Source: Pedobacter sp. Leaf250 (lineage in GTDB: Bacteria > Bacteroidota > Bacteroidia > Sphingobacteriales > Sphingobacteriaceae). Taken from it: a stretch of 50,307 bases of DNA. The notes beneath the pieces were generated by a model. The model saw only the letters and a list, made by a program, of their open reading frames with translations, was not told where the DNA came from and searched no databases. Made by a program: the position numbers and the translations under genes. This document shows, one piece after another, positions 41,936 to 50,226 of this stretch (within the stretch, counting starts at the first letter, position 1; each line of letters opens with the position of its first letter). The stretch lies in the NCBI RefSeq assembly GCF_920984735.1, contig NZ_CAKLBU010000029.1, forward strand, positions 1 to 50,307, read 5' to 3'.

Positions 41936-42008
41936 CAAGGATAAAAGATTAGATTTCCATTTTTTCGGTTTTCCACTTTACGCTTTTTTCTTTGTTCTTT
42001 TATCCTTG
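41936..42008. repeat. 13-bp inverted repeat at the recJ 3' end
   Basis: CAAGGATAAAAGA (41936-41948) and TCTTTTATCCTTG (41996-42008) are exact reverse complements 47 bases apart. The right arm overlaps the last codons of recJ. Further matching words (AAGGAATA) extend each side imperfectly. It could form a weak terminator between recJ and lptB. Confidence 0.45.
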
Positions 42009-43709
42009 CTCCTTTATCTTTATTCCTTTTATATTCAGTTGCAAACGCTTCTTATCTCTCCAAACATTTTCTTCAATTGTATAACAAACAGAAAATGGAA
42101 CTTTTGGTTGTAAAAGATTTTGAAATTCGGCTAAACCAAATGCAATGCATTCAAAAATAGGCGAATTTTGTTGCTTTATATTAATTTTAAGATGATTTGC
42201 GCCAACAGCCATTGCAGCCCGATCTAAATAAACACCATGTGTTACAAAAATTGGTGCCATATTCTCTGGTCCGAAAGGCCCCATTTGTGCTAAAACCCGA
42301 TGAAATTTACCGTCGATTTGAGCAAGATCTATCTCTGCATCAATTTTAATCATCGGGGTTAAAAGTTCTTCGGTAATAGAATCAGAAACAATCTGCTCAA
42401 ATTTATCGGCAAAAGCAAGCACATTCTGCTCCTGCATAGTTAATCCAGCTGCAAATTTATGCCCCCCGTATTGATCCAAAAGATCTGCACAACCGCTTAA
42501 AGCTTCATACAAATCGAACCCAACAACGGAGCGGCAAGAACCCGCCACATGACCGTTGCTTTTGGTTAAAACGATTGTTGGGCGATAATATTTTTCGGTT
42601 AAACGAGAAGCAACAATTCCAATTACACCCTTATGCCAATTCTCATTAAAAACCACCGTTGTTTTTCTATTGATCAATACTTCACTATCGCCAATTAATG
42701 CCAATGCTTCACGGGTGATATCCTGATCGTAGGTTTTACGTTCCGTGTTTTTTAGGTTTATTAACTCGCTTTGCTCTGAAGAATTTCCATCCGCCTGGCA
42801 AAGCAACATTGCTACGGCATGTTTGGCATGATCAATTCTTCCGGCAGCATTAATCCGAGGGCCTAATGTAAACACCACATCGGTAATGGTGTAATTTTCG
42901 GTCTTGCCTGACACCTCCATTAGCGCCCGTAAACCTTCACATGGATTAGTGTTTAATTTTCTTAAGCCATAGTAAGCCAAAATCCTGTTTTCGCCAACAA
43001 CAGGAACAATATCTGCAGCAATACTTACCATTACCAAATCGAGATACTGTAAATAGGTTTCTTTAGGTAAATGATGCTTCTGCGCATAAGCCTGCGCCAG
43101 TTTGAAACCAATCCCACAACCTGCCAATTCTTTAAACGGATATTCGCAATCTGATCGTTTTGGATCTAAAACGGCAACCGCTTTAGGCAATTCATCGCCT
43201 GGTAAATGGTGATCGCAAATAATAAAATCAATACCCAAGCTATTGGCGTATTCGATTTTATCGATGGATTTAATTCCGCAGTCTAGGGCAATAATTAAGG
43301 AAAAACCGTTATTGCAGGCATAATCAATACCAGCAGTAGAAATTCCATAACCTTCTAAATAGCGATCTGGAATGTAGTATTCTATATTTTCGGTGAGTTG
43401 AGAGAAAAAGCTAAAAGCAAGCGCTACAGAAGTTGTACCATCAACATCATAATCTCCATAAATCAGAATTTTTTCGTGAGTAGTTAGGGCTTTTTCGATT
43501 CTTTCTATAGCCAAATCCATATCCTTCATTAAAAACGGATTATGCAAGTGGTCCAATTCTGGTCTGAAAAAATACTTGGCCTGATCAAAATCACAAACGT
43601 TGCGTTGTACCAAAATTTGTGAAAGTGATTGATCTATATTGAGTTGTTCTGCTAATTTCTTTACCGTGTCATCATTACAATTTGATGTCAGCACCCATCT
43701 TTTTTCCAT
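42000..43709 (-). CDS. recJ: Single-stranded-DNA-specific exonuclease RecJ
   Basis: A 569-residue DHH phosphoesterase. Motif I is IYGDYDVDGTTS (D86, D88, D90), motif II is IALDCGIKSI, motif III is ICDHHLPGDELP with the DHH triad, and the C-terminal DHHA1 domain has GGHKFAAGLTMQ with an OB-like end. It degrades single-stranded DNA 5' to 3' in recombination and mismatch repair. Length is normal for RecJ. It lies upstream of lptB on the same strand and is divergent from the metallo-hydrolase at 43762. Confidence 0.96.
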   Translation of the reverse strand: MEKRWVLTSNCNDDTVKKLAEQLNIDQSLSQILVQRNVCDFDQAKYFFRPELDHLHNPFLMKDMDLAIERIEKALTTHEKILIYGDYDVDGTTSVALAFSFFSQLTENIEYYIPDRYLEGYGISTAGIDYACNNGFSLIIALDCGIKSIDKIEYANSLGIDFIICDHHLPGDELPKAVAVLDPKRSDCEYPFKELAGCGIGFKLAQAYAQKHHLPKETYLQYLDLVMVSIAADIVPVVGENRILAYYGLRKLNTNPCEGLRALMEVSGKTENYTITDVVFTLGPRINAAGRIDHAKHAVAMLLCQADGNSSEQSELINLKNTERKTYDQDITREALALIGDSEVLINRKTTVVFNENWHKGVIGIVASRLTEKYYRPTIVLTKSNGHVAGSCRSVVGFDLYEALSGCADLLDQYGGHKFAAGLTMQEQNVLAFADKFEQIVSDSITEELLTPMIKIDAEIDLAQIDGKFHRVLAQMGPFGPENMAPIFVTHGVYLDRAAMAVGANHLKINIKQQNSPIFECIAFGLAEFQNLLQPKVPFSVCYTIEENVWRDKKRLQLNIKGIKIKEQG

Positions 43710-43761
43710 TATATTTGTTTCCGAACAGTAAATATACTTTTTTAATTTAAATCTCTACATT

Positions 43762-44526
43762 TTGCAAGTTCATACCTTATTCGAAGGCACCTATTCAGTA
43801 GATGCCTCAAAAAAATTTATTCCTTTTGATTCGACCATTCATAGTTTTAAAGATCGCCCCGCATCTTTATTTATCAATGTTCAGCCATTTCTGGTAGAGC
43901 TTAAAAATGATCTGGTTCTTTTTGATACTGGCTTAGGTTTCAGTGATGATCATGGTGAGCTGATTTTACATAAAAACATCCGCAATGCTGGTTTCGATCC
44001 AACTGATGTAACCAAGGTTTTGATGTCGCATTTACATTACGACCATTCTGGCGGAATGATCCACAAACTTGGAGACAAGGCAGAATTGAGTTTTCCCGAT
44101 GCAGAGTATGTGATTAATCGAGGGGAATGGGAAACAGCTTTCAGCAGCACTTCATCTTCTTACCACACCGATATTTTTGAAGTAGTGCAACGCAACGCCC
44201 AACTAACATTTGTAGAAGGTGATGGCAGTTTGGATGATACCATTGCTTTCGAATTTACAGGCGCACACTGCCCCAATCACCAGGTTTTTCTTTTAACCGA
44301 AGGTAACCAGAAAGTATTTTTTGGAGGTGATGTTTTACCAGAACCTGGCGAACTGATTAAAAACTTTATTGCGAAATATGATTTCGACGGCCGCAGGGCG
44401 ATGGAATTGCGTAAAGAATTTGGGAAAAGAGCCGCCGCCGAAAACTGGGAATGTTTGTTTTACCACAGTAAAGAACAAGCCACAGGCTTTGTTGATGAAG
44501 TGGATGGTGGGTTTAAGATTAGGTAG
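43762..44526 (+). CDS. MBL-fold metallo-hydrolase
   Basis: A 254-residue metallo-beta-lactamase-fold hydrolase. The zinc motif is H90-x-H92-x-D94-H95 (MSHLHYDHSGG), with H-containing GAHCPNHQVFLLTEG and GGDVLPEPG as later ligands. The start is a TTG at 43762; no in-frame ATG exists before the motif region, and the N-terminal QVHTLFEGTYSVDASKKF segment fits the family. Substrate unknown (lactonase, glyoxalase-II-like or phosphodiesterase relatives). It is 52 bases from the divergent recJ start. Confidence 0.9.
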   Translation: MQVHTLFEGTYSVDASKKFIPFDSTIHSFKDRPASLFINVQPFLVELKNDLVLFDTGLGFSDDHGELILHKNIRNAGFDPTDVTKVLMSHLHYDHSGGMIHKLGDKAELSFPDAEYVINRGEWETAFSSTSSSYHTDIFEVVQRNAQLTFVEGDGSLDDTIAFEFTGAHCPNHQVFLLTEGNQKVFFGGDVLPEPGELIKNFIAKYDFDGRRAMELRKEFGKRAAAENWECLFYHSKEQATGFVDEVDGGFKIR

Positions 44527-44675
44527 TGAAAGTTTAAAGTGAAAAGTTTAAAGTGAAAGGCTAAAAGCCGAAAGCAAAAGATTAAAGCAAAACCCAAAGG
44601 GTTTTAGCCGATTTGGCAACTTGCAACCTTTGTTTCTTGAAGTTCTGGTAGTTTCTAAACCCGACAGCATCGAAA

Positions 44676-44833
44676 ATACTTTTTGCAAACCTCGCAGGTT
44701 TTTAAACGGCGAAACCCTCAATGAGGCAATTAAAACAATAACTACTCGAATTAAACCTGCGAGGTTTAAACAAAAAGATTGTAGCGAATGGCGGGAACAG
44801 ACCTTAAAAACTGTACTGTAATTGCTTTCCAAA
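44676..44833 (+). repeat. REP-like repeat element, copy A
   Basis: A ~158-bp element also present in inverted orientation at 50052-50211, at about 85-90% identity by eye. It contains the palindrome AAACCTCGCAGGTTT at 44687-44701 and its reverse complement AAACCTGCGAGGTTT at 44753-44767, each itself symmetric. Between them is the internal inverted word CCTCA/TGAGG. This layout resembles REP/REPIN-type elements mobilised in trans by IS200-like transposases. Confidence 0.85.
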
Positions 44834-44859
44834 ATCTTAAAATTATATCACGTAAGTAA

Positions 44860-44884
44860 GATTGCATCGTGCCTCGCAATGACG
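44860..44884 (+). repeat. Short intergenic repeat, partial copy
   Basis: GATTGCATCG followed by CCTCGCAATGACG, a shorter form of the 42-bp element at 46911-46952, which has the same ends (GATTGC and CCTCGCAATGACG). Interspersed repeats of this sort are common in related genomes. Confidence 0.6.
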
Positions 44885-44889
44885 TTTTA

Positions 44890-44917
44890 CAAAAAAAGTC
44901 CCGATTTGCATCGAGAC
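44890..44917 (-). terminator. yceI terminator
   Basis: On the minus strand GTCTCGAT and ATCGGGAC (44898-44905 with 44910-44917) pair over 8 bp including one G-U, around a GCAA loop, followed by seven Ts (44891-44897). Confidence 0.7.
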
Positions 44918-44963
44918 CTTTTACCTTTATAACCTAGCCTTTCAGTGGAGGTTTGGGAGGGAT

Positions 44964-45548
44964 TTATTTTTTTGCTACTAATTTCACGCCGATTTCAAAG
45001 TTATCATCAATTGCTTTGTCGCCAATGCTATCGAAGAAAGATTTTGAACCATAACGGATATCATACTTTGTTCTATCTACTAAAATTTTACCAGCTAAAG
45101 CTGAAACTGTACCATCTGCATTAACAGTTAAAGTTGCCGGAAAGCTTAATGGTTTAGTGATACCTTTTATAGTTAAATCTCCCATAACAGTAACATTAGC
45201 ACCCGAACCTGTAACTTTAGTAATTACGAATTGAGCAGCAGGAAATTTTGCTACACCGAAAAAATCATCAGCCTTTAAGTGACCTTCTAATTTAGCGCTT
45301 CCATCAGCATCTTTAATTGAGTTCATATCAATAATAAAACCGCCATCTACTAATTTTTTACCATCAAAAATTAATGTTCCTGATTTTAAAGAAATTGTTC
45401 CGTTGTGAGAACCTGTTACTTTTTTACCAATCCAGGTGATGGTTGATTTTGCTGCATCTACAGTGTAAGTAACTGGTTTAATAGTTGTAAAAGCTGATAA
45501 TGACACAACTGCAACTAATAAAAAGATTGAAGAGATTTTTAATTTCAT
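44964..45548 (-). CDS. YceI family periplasmic protein
   Basis: A 194-residue YceI-like lipocalin-fold protein. A signal peptide spans about 1-22 (LLVAVVSLSAF). The mature domain contains YTVDAAKSTITWIGKKVTG, SHNGTISLKSG, an ADDFFGVAKFPAAQFVITKV strand pair and a final NFEIGVKLVAKK. YceI proteins bind polyprenoid-like lipids in a hydrophobic pocket, so an isoprenoid ligand is possible here but not shown. A TATATTTG -7 element lies at 45572-45579. Confidence 0.92.
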   Translation of the reverse strand: MKLKISSIFLLVAVVSLSAFTTIKPVTYTVDAAKSTITWIGKKVTGSHNGTISLKSGTLIFDGKKLVDGGFIIDMNSIKDADGSAKLEGHLKADDFFGVAKFPAAQFVITKVTGSGANVTVMGDLTIKGITKPLSFPATLTVNADGTVSALAGKILVDRTKYDIRYGSKSFFDSIGDKAIDDNFEIGVKLVAKK

Positions 45549-45571
45549 TTTCTGGTTTTTAAATTATGAGA

Positions 45572-45579
45572 CAAATATA
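45572..45579 (-). promoter_or_regulatory. -7 promoter element of yceI
   Basis: The minus strand reads TATATTTG, an exact TAnnTTTG match, 24-31 bases before the ATG at 45548. No clear TTTG lies 19 bases upstream. Confidence 0.4.
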
Positions 45580-45772
45580 TGTTTTAGATTGATCGATTTT
45601 TATTGATGTATGGTAAGTTTTTCAAAAATAATCGGTCTAATTTAAATCTGTCTATTGACTAGAAAATTTCGATGAGGTTTAATTTAAATCTAACATTTAT
45701 GTGAAAAGCAGTTTCAGTAAATAAATTTACGTTAGTCGGGCTTTCCATTAAATCTTTTTAAAACAAGATTTG

Positions 45773-45830
45773 TCATGCTGAGGCGAAGTAACTTTTTCAT
45801 CGGTTGGAGATGCTCCGTGGCTCAGCATGA
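45773..45830. repeat. Hairpin-type interspersed repeat
   Basis: TCATGCTGAG (45773-45782) and CTCAGCATGA (45821-45830) form a perfect 10-bp stem. Inside, GAAGTA and TGCTCC words can extend it imperfectly (with G-U pairs). Elements starting GTCATGCTGAG are a recurring intergenic repeat type in this group, as far as I recall. Confidence 0.65.
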
Positions 45831-45964
45831 AAGCCGTATTGAATGCCTACACTATTTAAAAAGGATATCATTTCAATCCCGTTTATACAAAAGGTTGTTG
45901 CTACTATTTTGGGTTGCAAAATGTCTAACCTTTATTTTTATATTAGTTTTCTCAAAACAAGGAA

Positions 45965-46327
45965 ATGAATCACAACGCAAAATCAATCCGCCCGTTTATT
46001 GGCGCTAAAGATTTCGATACATCAAGAAGGTTTTACCAGGATTTAGGTTTCGAAGAAACTATTTTAGGTAACCAAATGTCGGTTTTTAAAAGTGGCGAAA
46101 TGTCATTCTACCTGCAAAATGCTTATGTTAAAGATTGGGTAGACAACACCATGATTTTTATGGAAGTGGGTGATGTAGATCGTTTTTACGATGAACTTCT
46201 GGAACTGGATTTACCTGGCAAATATGAAAATGTGAGAGTAACGCCCATTAGAATTGAAAACTGGGGAAAAGAATGCTTCCTTCATGACCCATCTGGGATA
46301 CTGTGGCACTTTGGAGAGTTTAACTAA
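45965..46327 (+). CDS. VOC/glyoxalase superfamily protein
   Basis: A 120-residue VOC-fold protein with two beta-alpha-beta-beta-beta modules. FIGAKDFDTSRRFYQDLGF is the classic N-terminal helix region, EVGDVDRFYDELLEL the second, and NWGKECFLHDPSGILWHFGE the C-terminal strand with D-P-S-G and a final Glu ligand. A bleomycin-resistance or glyoxalase-like role is possible. No enzyme activity can be assigned. A short gap separates it from the lipoprotein gene. Confidence 0.88.
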   Translation: MNHNAKSIRPFIGAKDFDTSRRFYQDLGFEETILGNQMSVFKSGEMSFYLQNAYVKDWVDNTMIFMEVGDVDRFYDELLELDLPGKYENVRVTPIRIENWGKECFLHDPSGILWHFGEFN

Positions 46328-46383
46328 AAAATTTTTCCCCCTTTAAGAAATTATAATATTAGATTAAAAAAAATTAATCACTC

Positions 46384-46839
46384 ATGAAAAACAAATTGTT
46401 CTCAGTTTTATTTGCATTTTGCCTATTACTTACTTTAATCAGCTGTAATTTTAGCGGCACATACATCAATCGCGAAGAAGACAAGAAAGATGCGGAAAAA
46501 GTAGCTGATGAATTCTATACGCTGCTTCAAAATAATGAGTTTCAAAAAGTAAACTCTTTATTAAGTACGCAGTTTAAAGCCGCAACCAGCGCTGAAAAAT
46601 TAAATAACTATTTAAGTGGAGCGCTGAACAAGTTAGGAGAAATTAAGAGCAAAAAGCTTGATCATTGGGAATCGAAAGTGGTAAAGGGAACTCAATCATC
46701 AGCAACCTATGTTTTTCACTACCTGGTTGAGCGAACCAAATTTCAATCCAAAGAGACAGTTACCTTAACTGCAGAAAATGATAAGATTAAAATTCAGTGT
46801 TACAATATTAATTCTGATGGCTTGCTATTAGCAAAATAA
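46384..46839 (+). CDS. Lipoprotein of unknown function (DUF4019-like fold)
   Basis: A 151-residue lipoprotein. The signal peptide ends at the lipobox LTLISC (Cys21). The mature domain starts with the helix KKDAEKVADEFYTLLQNNEFQ, then beta strands including SATYVFHYLVERTKF and VTLTAENDKIKIQCYNI. This helix-then-sheet arrangement resembles DUF4019/NTF2-like domains, but the assignment is by shape. It is 57 bases from the VOC gene and followed by a hairpin terminator. Confidence 0.78.
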   Translation: MKNKLFSVLFAFCLLLTLISCNFSGTYINREEDKKDAEKVADEFYTLLQNNEFQKVNSLLSTQFKAATSAEKLNNYLSGALNKLGEIKSKKLDHWESKVVKGTQSSATYVFHYLVERTKFQSKETVTLTAENDKIKIQCYNINSDGLLLAK

Positions 46840-46857
46840 TCTTCCACACTAAAAAAA

Positions 46858-46904
46858 ATCTGCAAGCTTCATGAACGAATTCATAAAACTTGCAGATGAT
46901 TTTA
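46858..46904 (+). terminator. Terminator after the lipoprotein gene
   Basis: ATCTGCAAG (46858-46866) pairs with CTTGCAGAT (46889-46897) over 9 bp with a 22-base loop; GATTTTATC follows. The 5' side is A-rich, so it may work for the converging gcvP as well. Confidence 0.6.
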
Positions 46905-46910
46905 TCTATA

Positions 46911-46952
46911 GAGATTGCCACGTCGGCTGAAAAAGCCTCCTCGCAATGACGG
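46911..46952 (+). repeat. 42-bp interspersed repeat
   Basis: Begins GAGATTGCCACGTCGGCTGA and ends CCTCCTCGCAATGACGGA. The ends match the shorter element at 44860-44884. This is an intergenic repeat between the lipoprotein terminator and gcvP, with no coding potential. Confidence 0.65.
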
Positions 46953-47002
46953 ACTTGGCTTTGTAGGGAAAACCTTAGACCCTAAGCCCTTTACCCTGAA
47001 CC

Positions 47003-49879
47003 TTAAGGAACTATTTCTTCCAGATAACTTTCTACCGGTGGACAAGCACAAATTAATGATCTATCGCCATGACTATCGTTTACACGACCAACTGATGGCC
47101 AGAATTTACGTTCTAATACATAAGGTAATGGGAAAGCAGCTGTTTGACGGCTGTAAGCATGCTCCCATTCGTTTGCAGTAATTACCGAAACGGTATGAGG
47201 TGCATTTTTTAATGGATTATCAACTTTATCAAAAGTTAAATTTTCTACCTGATCTATTTCTTTTTTAATAGCGATTAAGGCATCACAGAAACGGTCTAAC
47301 TCATGTTTAGGCTCAGATTCCGTTGGCTCAACCATTAAAGTACCCGCAACCGGGAAAGAAACCGTTGGTGCGTGGAAACCATAATCCATTAAACGTTTTG
47401 CAATATCCGTTACTTCAATTCCGAAAGCTTTGAAAGAACGGCAATCTAAAATCATCTCGTGTGCACAACGACCCTGAGCGCCTGAATAAAGCACTGGATA
47501 GTGTTGCTCTAAGCGAGCTTTCATGTAGTTTGCGTTTAAAATCGCATATTTTGTCGCATTGGTTAATCCCTCAGCACCCATCATAGCGATGTAAGCATGA
47601 GAGATAATCAAGATTGAAGCTGAGCCCCAAGGCGCAGATGAAACCGCAGAAATTGATTTTCCTTTATCAATATCAACCACAGCGTGACCTGGAAGATAAG
47701 GAACCAAATGTTTCGCCACACCGATTGGGCCCATACCAGGACCACCACCACCGTGAGGAATACAGAAAGTTTTGTGCAAGTTTAAGTGGCAAACATCAGC
47801 ACCAATATTCGCGGGGCTTGTTAAACCAACCTGTGCGTTCATATTTGCACCATCCATGTAAACTTGTCCGCCATTAGCATGGATCGTTTCACAAATTTCG
47901 ATAATGCTTTCTTCGAATACACCGTGAGTTGATGGATAAGTAACCATCAAGCATGATAAATTATCTTTATGTAATTCTGCTTTTGCTTTTAAATCTTCAA
48001 CATCGATGTTACCGTTTTCCAACGATTTTACCACAACGATTTTCATATCGGCCATTGCTGCAGAGGCAGGGTTTGTACCGTGAGCCGAAGCAGGAATTAA
48101 AGCCACGTTACGGTGGAAATCGCCTCTATCCTGATGATAAGCACGAATAACCATTAAACCTGCATATTCGCCTTGCGCACCAGCGTTTGGCTGTAAACTC
48201 ATTGCGGCAAAGCCAGTAATTTCACTTAACCATTTATCCAGTTCGTTAAAAACCGAATAGTAACCTAAAACCTGGTCTGCTGGTGCAAACGGGTGTACGC
48301 GACCGAAGTGAGACCAAGTAACTGGAATCATTTCTGCTGTTGCGTTTAATTTCATGGTACAGCTTCCCAAAGCAATCATCGAGTGGCAAAGCGATAAATC
48401 TTTTGCTTCTAACGATTTGATATAACGCAACATTTCATGCTCTGAATGGTGCGAGTTGAAAATCGGGTGTGTTAAATAATCAGAAGTACGTTGTAAAGCC
48501 GATGGAATAACGGTTTCCACATTTTCTACCACTTCAACCTGGTCGGCTGCTACTGCTTTAACCTTTGCAAAGATTCTTGCGATTAAAGCAATGTCTTCAA
48601 AAGTTGTTGTTTCATCAATTGAGATTGTTGCAACGTTACCAGAGTAGTTTAAGTTGATTTCGTTATCTAAACAACCAGAGTGAATGCCGCCTTTTAAATC
48701 GCCTAAATCGAAACGAATGGTATCAAAATAAGCTGAGTTTAATTGTTCGTAGCCTAAACTTTTTAATGTTGCGGCTAAACTTACTGCCAAACCATGTGTA
48801 CGTTCTGCTATTGCTTTCAAGCCTTTCGGACCGTGATAAGCTGCGTAAAAACCAGCCATAATAGCTAATAATGCTTGTGCTGTACAAATGTTTGAAGTCG
48901 CTTTATCTCTACGGATGTGTTGCTCCCGGGTTTGCAAAGCCATACGTAAAGCGTAATCGCCATGGCTATCAATGGTTACACCGATAATACGACCTGGGAT
49001 TGAACGCTTATATTCATCTTTAGTGGCGAAAAATGCGGCGTGTGGTCCACCAAAACCCATCGGAATACCAAAGCGTTGTGTTGTACCAACCACAATATCA
49101 GCACCCCATTCGCCTGGAGGCGTTAATAAGGTTAAGCTTAAAATATCAGCCGCAACCGTTAATTTAATATTTTGATTGTGTAATTCCGTAGCAAAGTTTT
49201 TATAATCGAAAACCTCGCCATTACCGGCAGGATATTGAACTATCGCACCGAAAAAATCTTCAGTAGCAACGAAATCTAAATGACTTCCAATCACCAACTC
49301 AATACCGTAAGGATTAGCACGGGTTTTTAAAATATCTATCGTCTGTGCAAAAACCAATTCCGATACGAAGTATTTTTTCGCAGCCTGATTTTTACGCGTA
49401 CTGTATTGCATAAACATCGCCTCAGCCGCAGCCGTACCTTCATCTAAAAGTGAAGCATTGGCAATTTCCATCCCAGTTAAATCGATAACCATCGTTTGGA
49501 AATTCAATAAAGCCTGCAAACGACCTTGCGCAATCTCCGCCTGGTATGGCGTATATTGCGTGTACCATCCTGGGTTTTCGAAAACGTTACGTAAAATTAC
49601 ACCTGGCGTAATGGTATCATAATAACCCTGACCGATAAAGCTTTTGAAAACTTTATTTAACAATGAAGTTTGTTTTAAAGCACCAAGATATTCAGTTTCT
49701 GATTTCGCTGCAGGCAAATTTAAAGGCTGTTTTAACCTGATTGCCGTTGGAACAGTTTGTTCAATCAGCTCATCAATAGAATTTACGCCAACAGCTTGCA
49801 ACATTTCAGCGGTATCTGCCTCATTTGGTGCAATATGACGATTTTGAAAATCTTCCTTGTAATGGATATTTAAGCTCAT
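47003..49879 (-). CDS. gcvP: Glycine dehydrogenase (decarboxylating), P-protein
   Basis: A 958-residue single-chain P-protein. The N-terminal half has FIGQGYYDTITPGVI, ENPGWYTQYTPYQAEIAQGR and the substrate loop DEGTAAAEAM. The C-terminal half has MKLNATAEMIPVTW and LNLHKTFCIPHGGGGPGMGP, where K703 should hold PLP. It decarboxylates glycine and loads the aminomethyl group on GcvH. Single-polypeptide form, full length, with no gcvT or gcvH nearby. A TACCTTTG -7 element lies upstream. Confidence 0.97.
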   Translation of the reverse strand: MSLNIHYKEDFQNRHIAPNEADTAEMLQAVGVNSIDELIEQTVPTAIRLKQPLNLPAAKSETEYLGALKQTSLLNKVFKSFIGQGYYDTITPGVILRNVFENPGWYTQYTPYQAEIAQGRLQALLNFQTMVIDLTGMEIANASLLDEGTAAAEAMFMQYSTRKNQAAKKYFVSELVFAQTIDILKTRANPYGIELVIGSHLDFVATEDFFGAIVQYPAGNGEVFDYKNFATELHNQNIKLTVAADILSLTLLTPPGEWGADIVVGTTQRFGIPMGFGGPHAAFFATKDEYKRSIPGRIIGVTIDSHGDYALRMALQTREQHIRRDKATSNICTAQALLAIMAGFYAAYHGPKGLKAIAERTHGLAVSLAATLKSLGYEQLNSAYFDTIRFDLGDLKGGIHSGCLDNEINLNYSGNVATISIDETTTFEDIALIARIFAKVKAVAADQVEVVENVETVIPSALQRTSDYLTHPIFNSHHSEHEMLRYIKSLEAKDLSLCHSMIALGSCTMKLNATAEMIPVTWSHFGRVHPFAPADQVLGYYSVFNELDKWLSEITGFAAMSLQPNAGAQGEYAGLMVIRAYHQDRGDFHRNVALIPASAHGTNPASAAMADMKIVVVKSLENGNIDVEDLKAKAELHKDNLSCLMVTYPSTHGVFEESIIEICETIHANGGQVYMDGANMNAQVGLTSPANIGADVCHLNLHKTFCIPHGGGGPGMGPIGVAKHLVPYLPGHAVVDIDKGKSISAVSSAPWGSASILIISHAYIAMMGAEGLTNATKYAILNANYMKARLEQHYPVLYSGAQGRCAHEMILDCRSFKAFGIEVTDIAKRLMDYGFHAPTVSFPVAGTLMVEPTESEPKHELDRFCDALIAIKKEIDQVENLTFDKVDNPLKNAPHTVSVITANEWEHAYSRQTAAFPLPYVLERKFWPSVGRVNDSHGDRSLICACPPVESYLEEIVP

Positions 49880-49904
49880 GCGGGTATGAATAATAAATTT
49901 GCTG

Positions 49905-49912
49905 CAAAGGTA
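49905..49912 (-). promoter_or_regulatory. gcvP -7 promoter element
   Basis: The minus strand reads TACCTTTG, an exact TAnnTTTG match, 26-33 bases before the ATG at 49879. No good TTTG is 19 bases further upstream. Confidence 0.45.
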
Positions 49913-50051
49913 AGAAAAACAGCGCTGGAATTTGCTACCTACAAGTGTAAAAAAGGTGTCTTATTTATGTTTAAAAGCGACTAAAATAGTAGATTTTTGG
50001 TCTACCGTTTCAGATGAATGTTTGATACAGTATAGCAGCTAAATTCTCAAA

Positions 50052-50211
50052 TTTGGAAAGCAATTCTTCAGTTAAAATTAAAGTTTGTTCCCGCCATTCG
50101 CTGCAATCTTTTTGTTCTAAACCTCGCAGGTTTAATTCGAGTAGTTTATTGTTTTAATTGCCTCATTGAGGGCTTCGCCATTTAAAAACCTGCGAGGTTT
50201 GCAAAAAGTAT
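50052..50211 (-). repeat. REP-like repeat element, copy B
   Basis: Reverse-oriented copy of 44676-44833, ~160 bp. It carries AAACCTCGCAGGTTT at 50119-50133 and AAACCTGCGAGGTTT at 50186-50200. Between the palindromes the sequence matches copy A closely (CCTCATTGAGG centre). The end at GGAAAGCAATT is shared, so both copies have the same boundaries. Confidence 0.85.
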
Positions 50212-50226
50212 CCATGTATTAATAAG

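Larger units (their letters stand above)
44527..44963. other. Repeat-rich non-coding stretch
   Basis: No gene is supported. In order it holds short tandem words (AAGTTTAAAGTGAAA twice, 44530-44562), the ~158-bp REP-like element (44676-44833, separate entry), a short intergenic repeat GATTGCATCGTGCCTCGCAATGACG-type element at 44860-44884, and the terminator of the yceI gene. The antisense open frames are side effects of the repeats. Confidence 0.6.
45549..45964. other. Intergenic region with a hairpin repeat
   Basis: About 415 bases without a supported gene. It contains the yceI promoter side, an AT-rich stretch at 45600-45760, and a hairpin-forming repeat at 45773-45830. An open frame over that repeat (45775-46008) overlaps the next gene and is not believed. 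Confidence 0.55.

Noticed and set aside
44548..44832. Open frames of 66 and 94 codons across the REP-like element.
   Set aside because: They run through palindromes and tandem words, and copy B differs by indels that would break the frame.
45660..45756. Minus-strand 29-codon frame upstream of the VOC gene.
   Set aside because: It is short, AT-driven and has no promoter or protein-like pattern.
45775..46008. A 77-codon frame starting in the hairpin repeat and entering the VOC gene.
   Set aside because: It is rich in Arg/Cys/Trp, starts inside a repeat, and overlaps a well-supported gene in another frame.
49880..50051. Glycine riboswitch before gcvP.
   Set aside because: The leader predicted from the -7 element is only about 20 bases, too short, and no riboswitch core is visible upstream.
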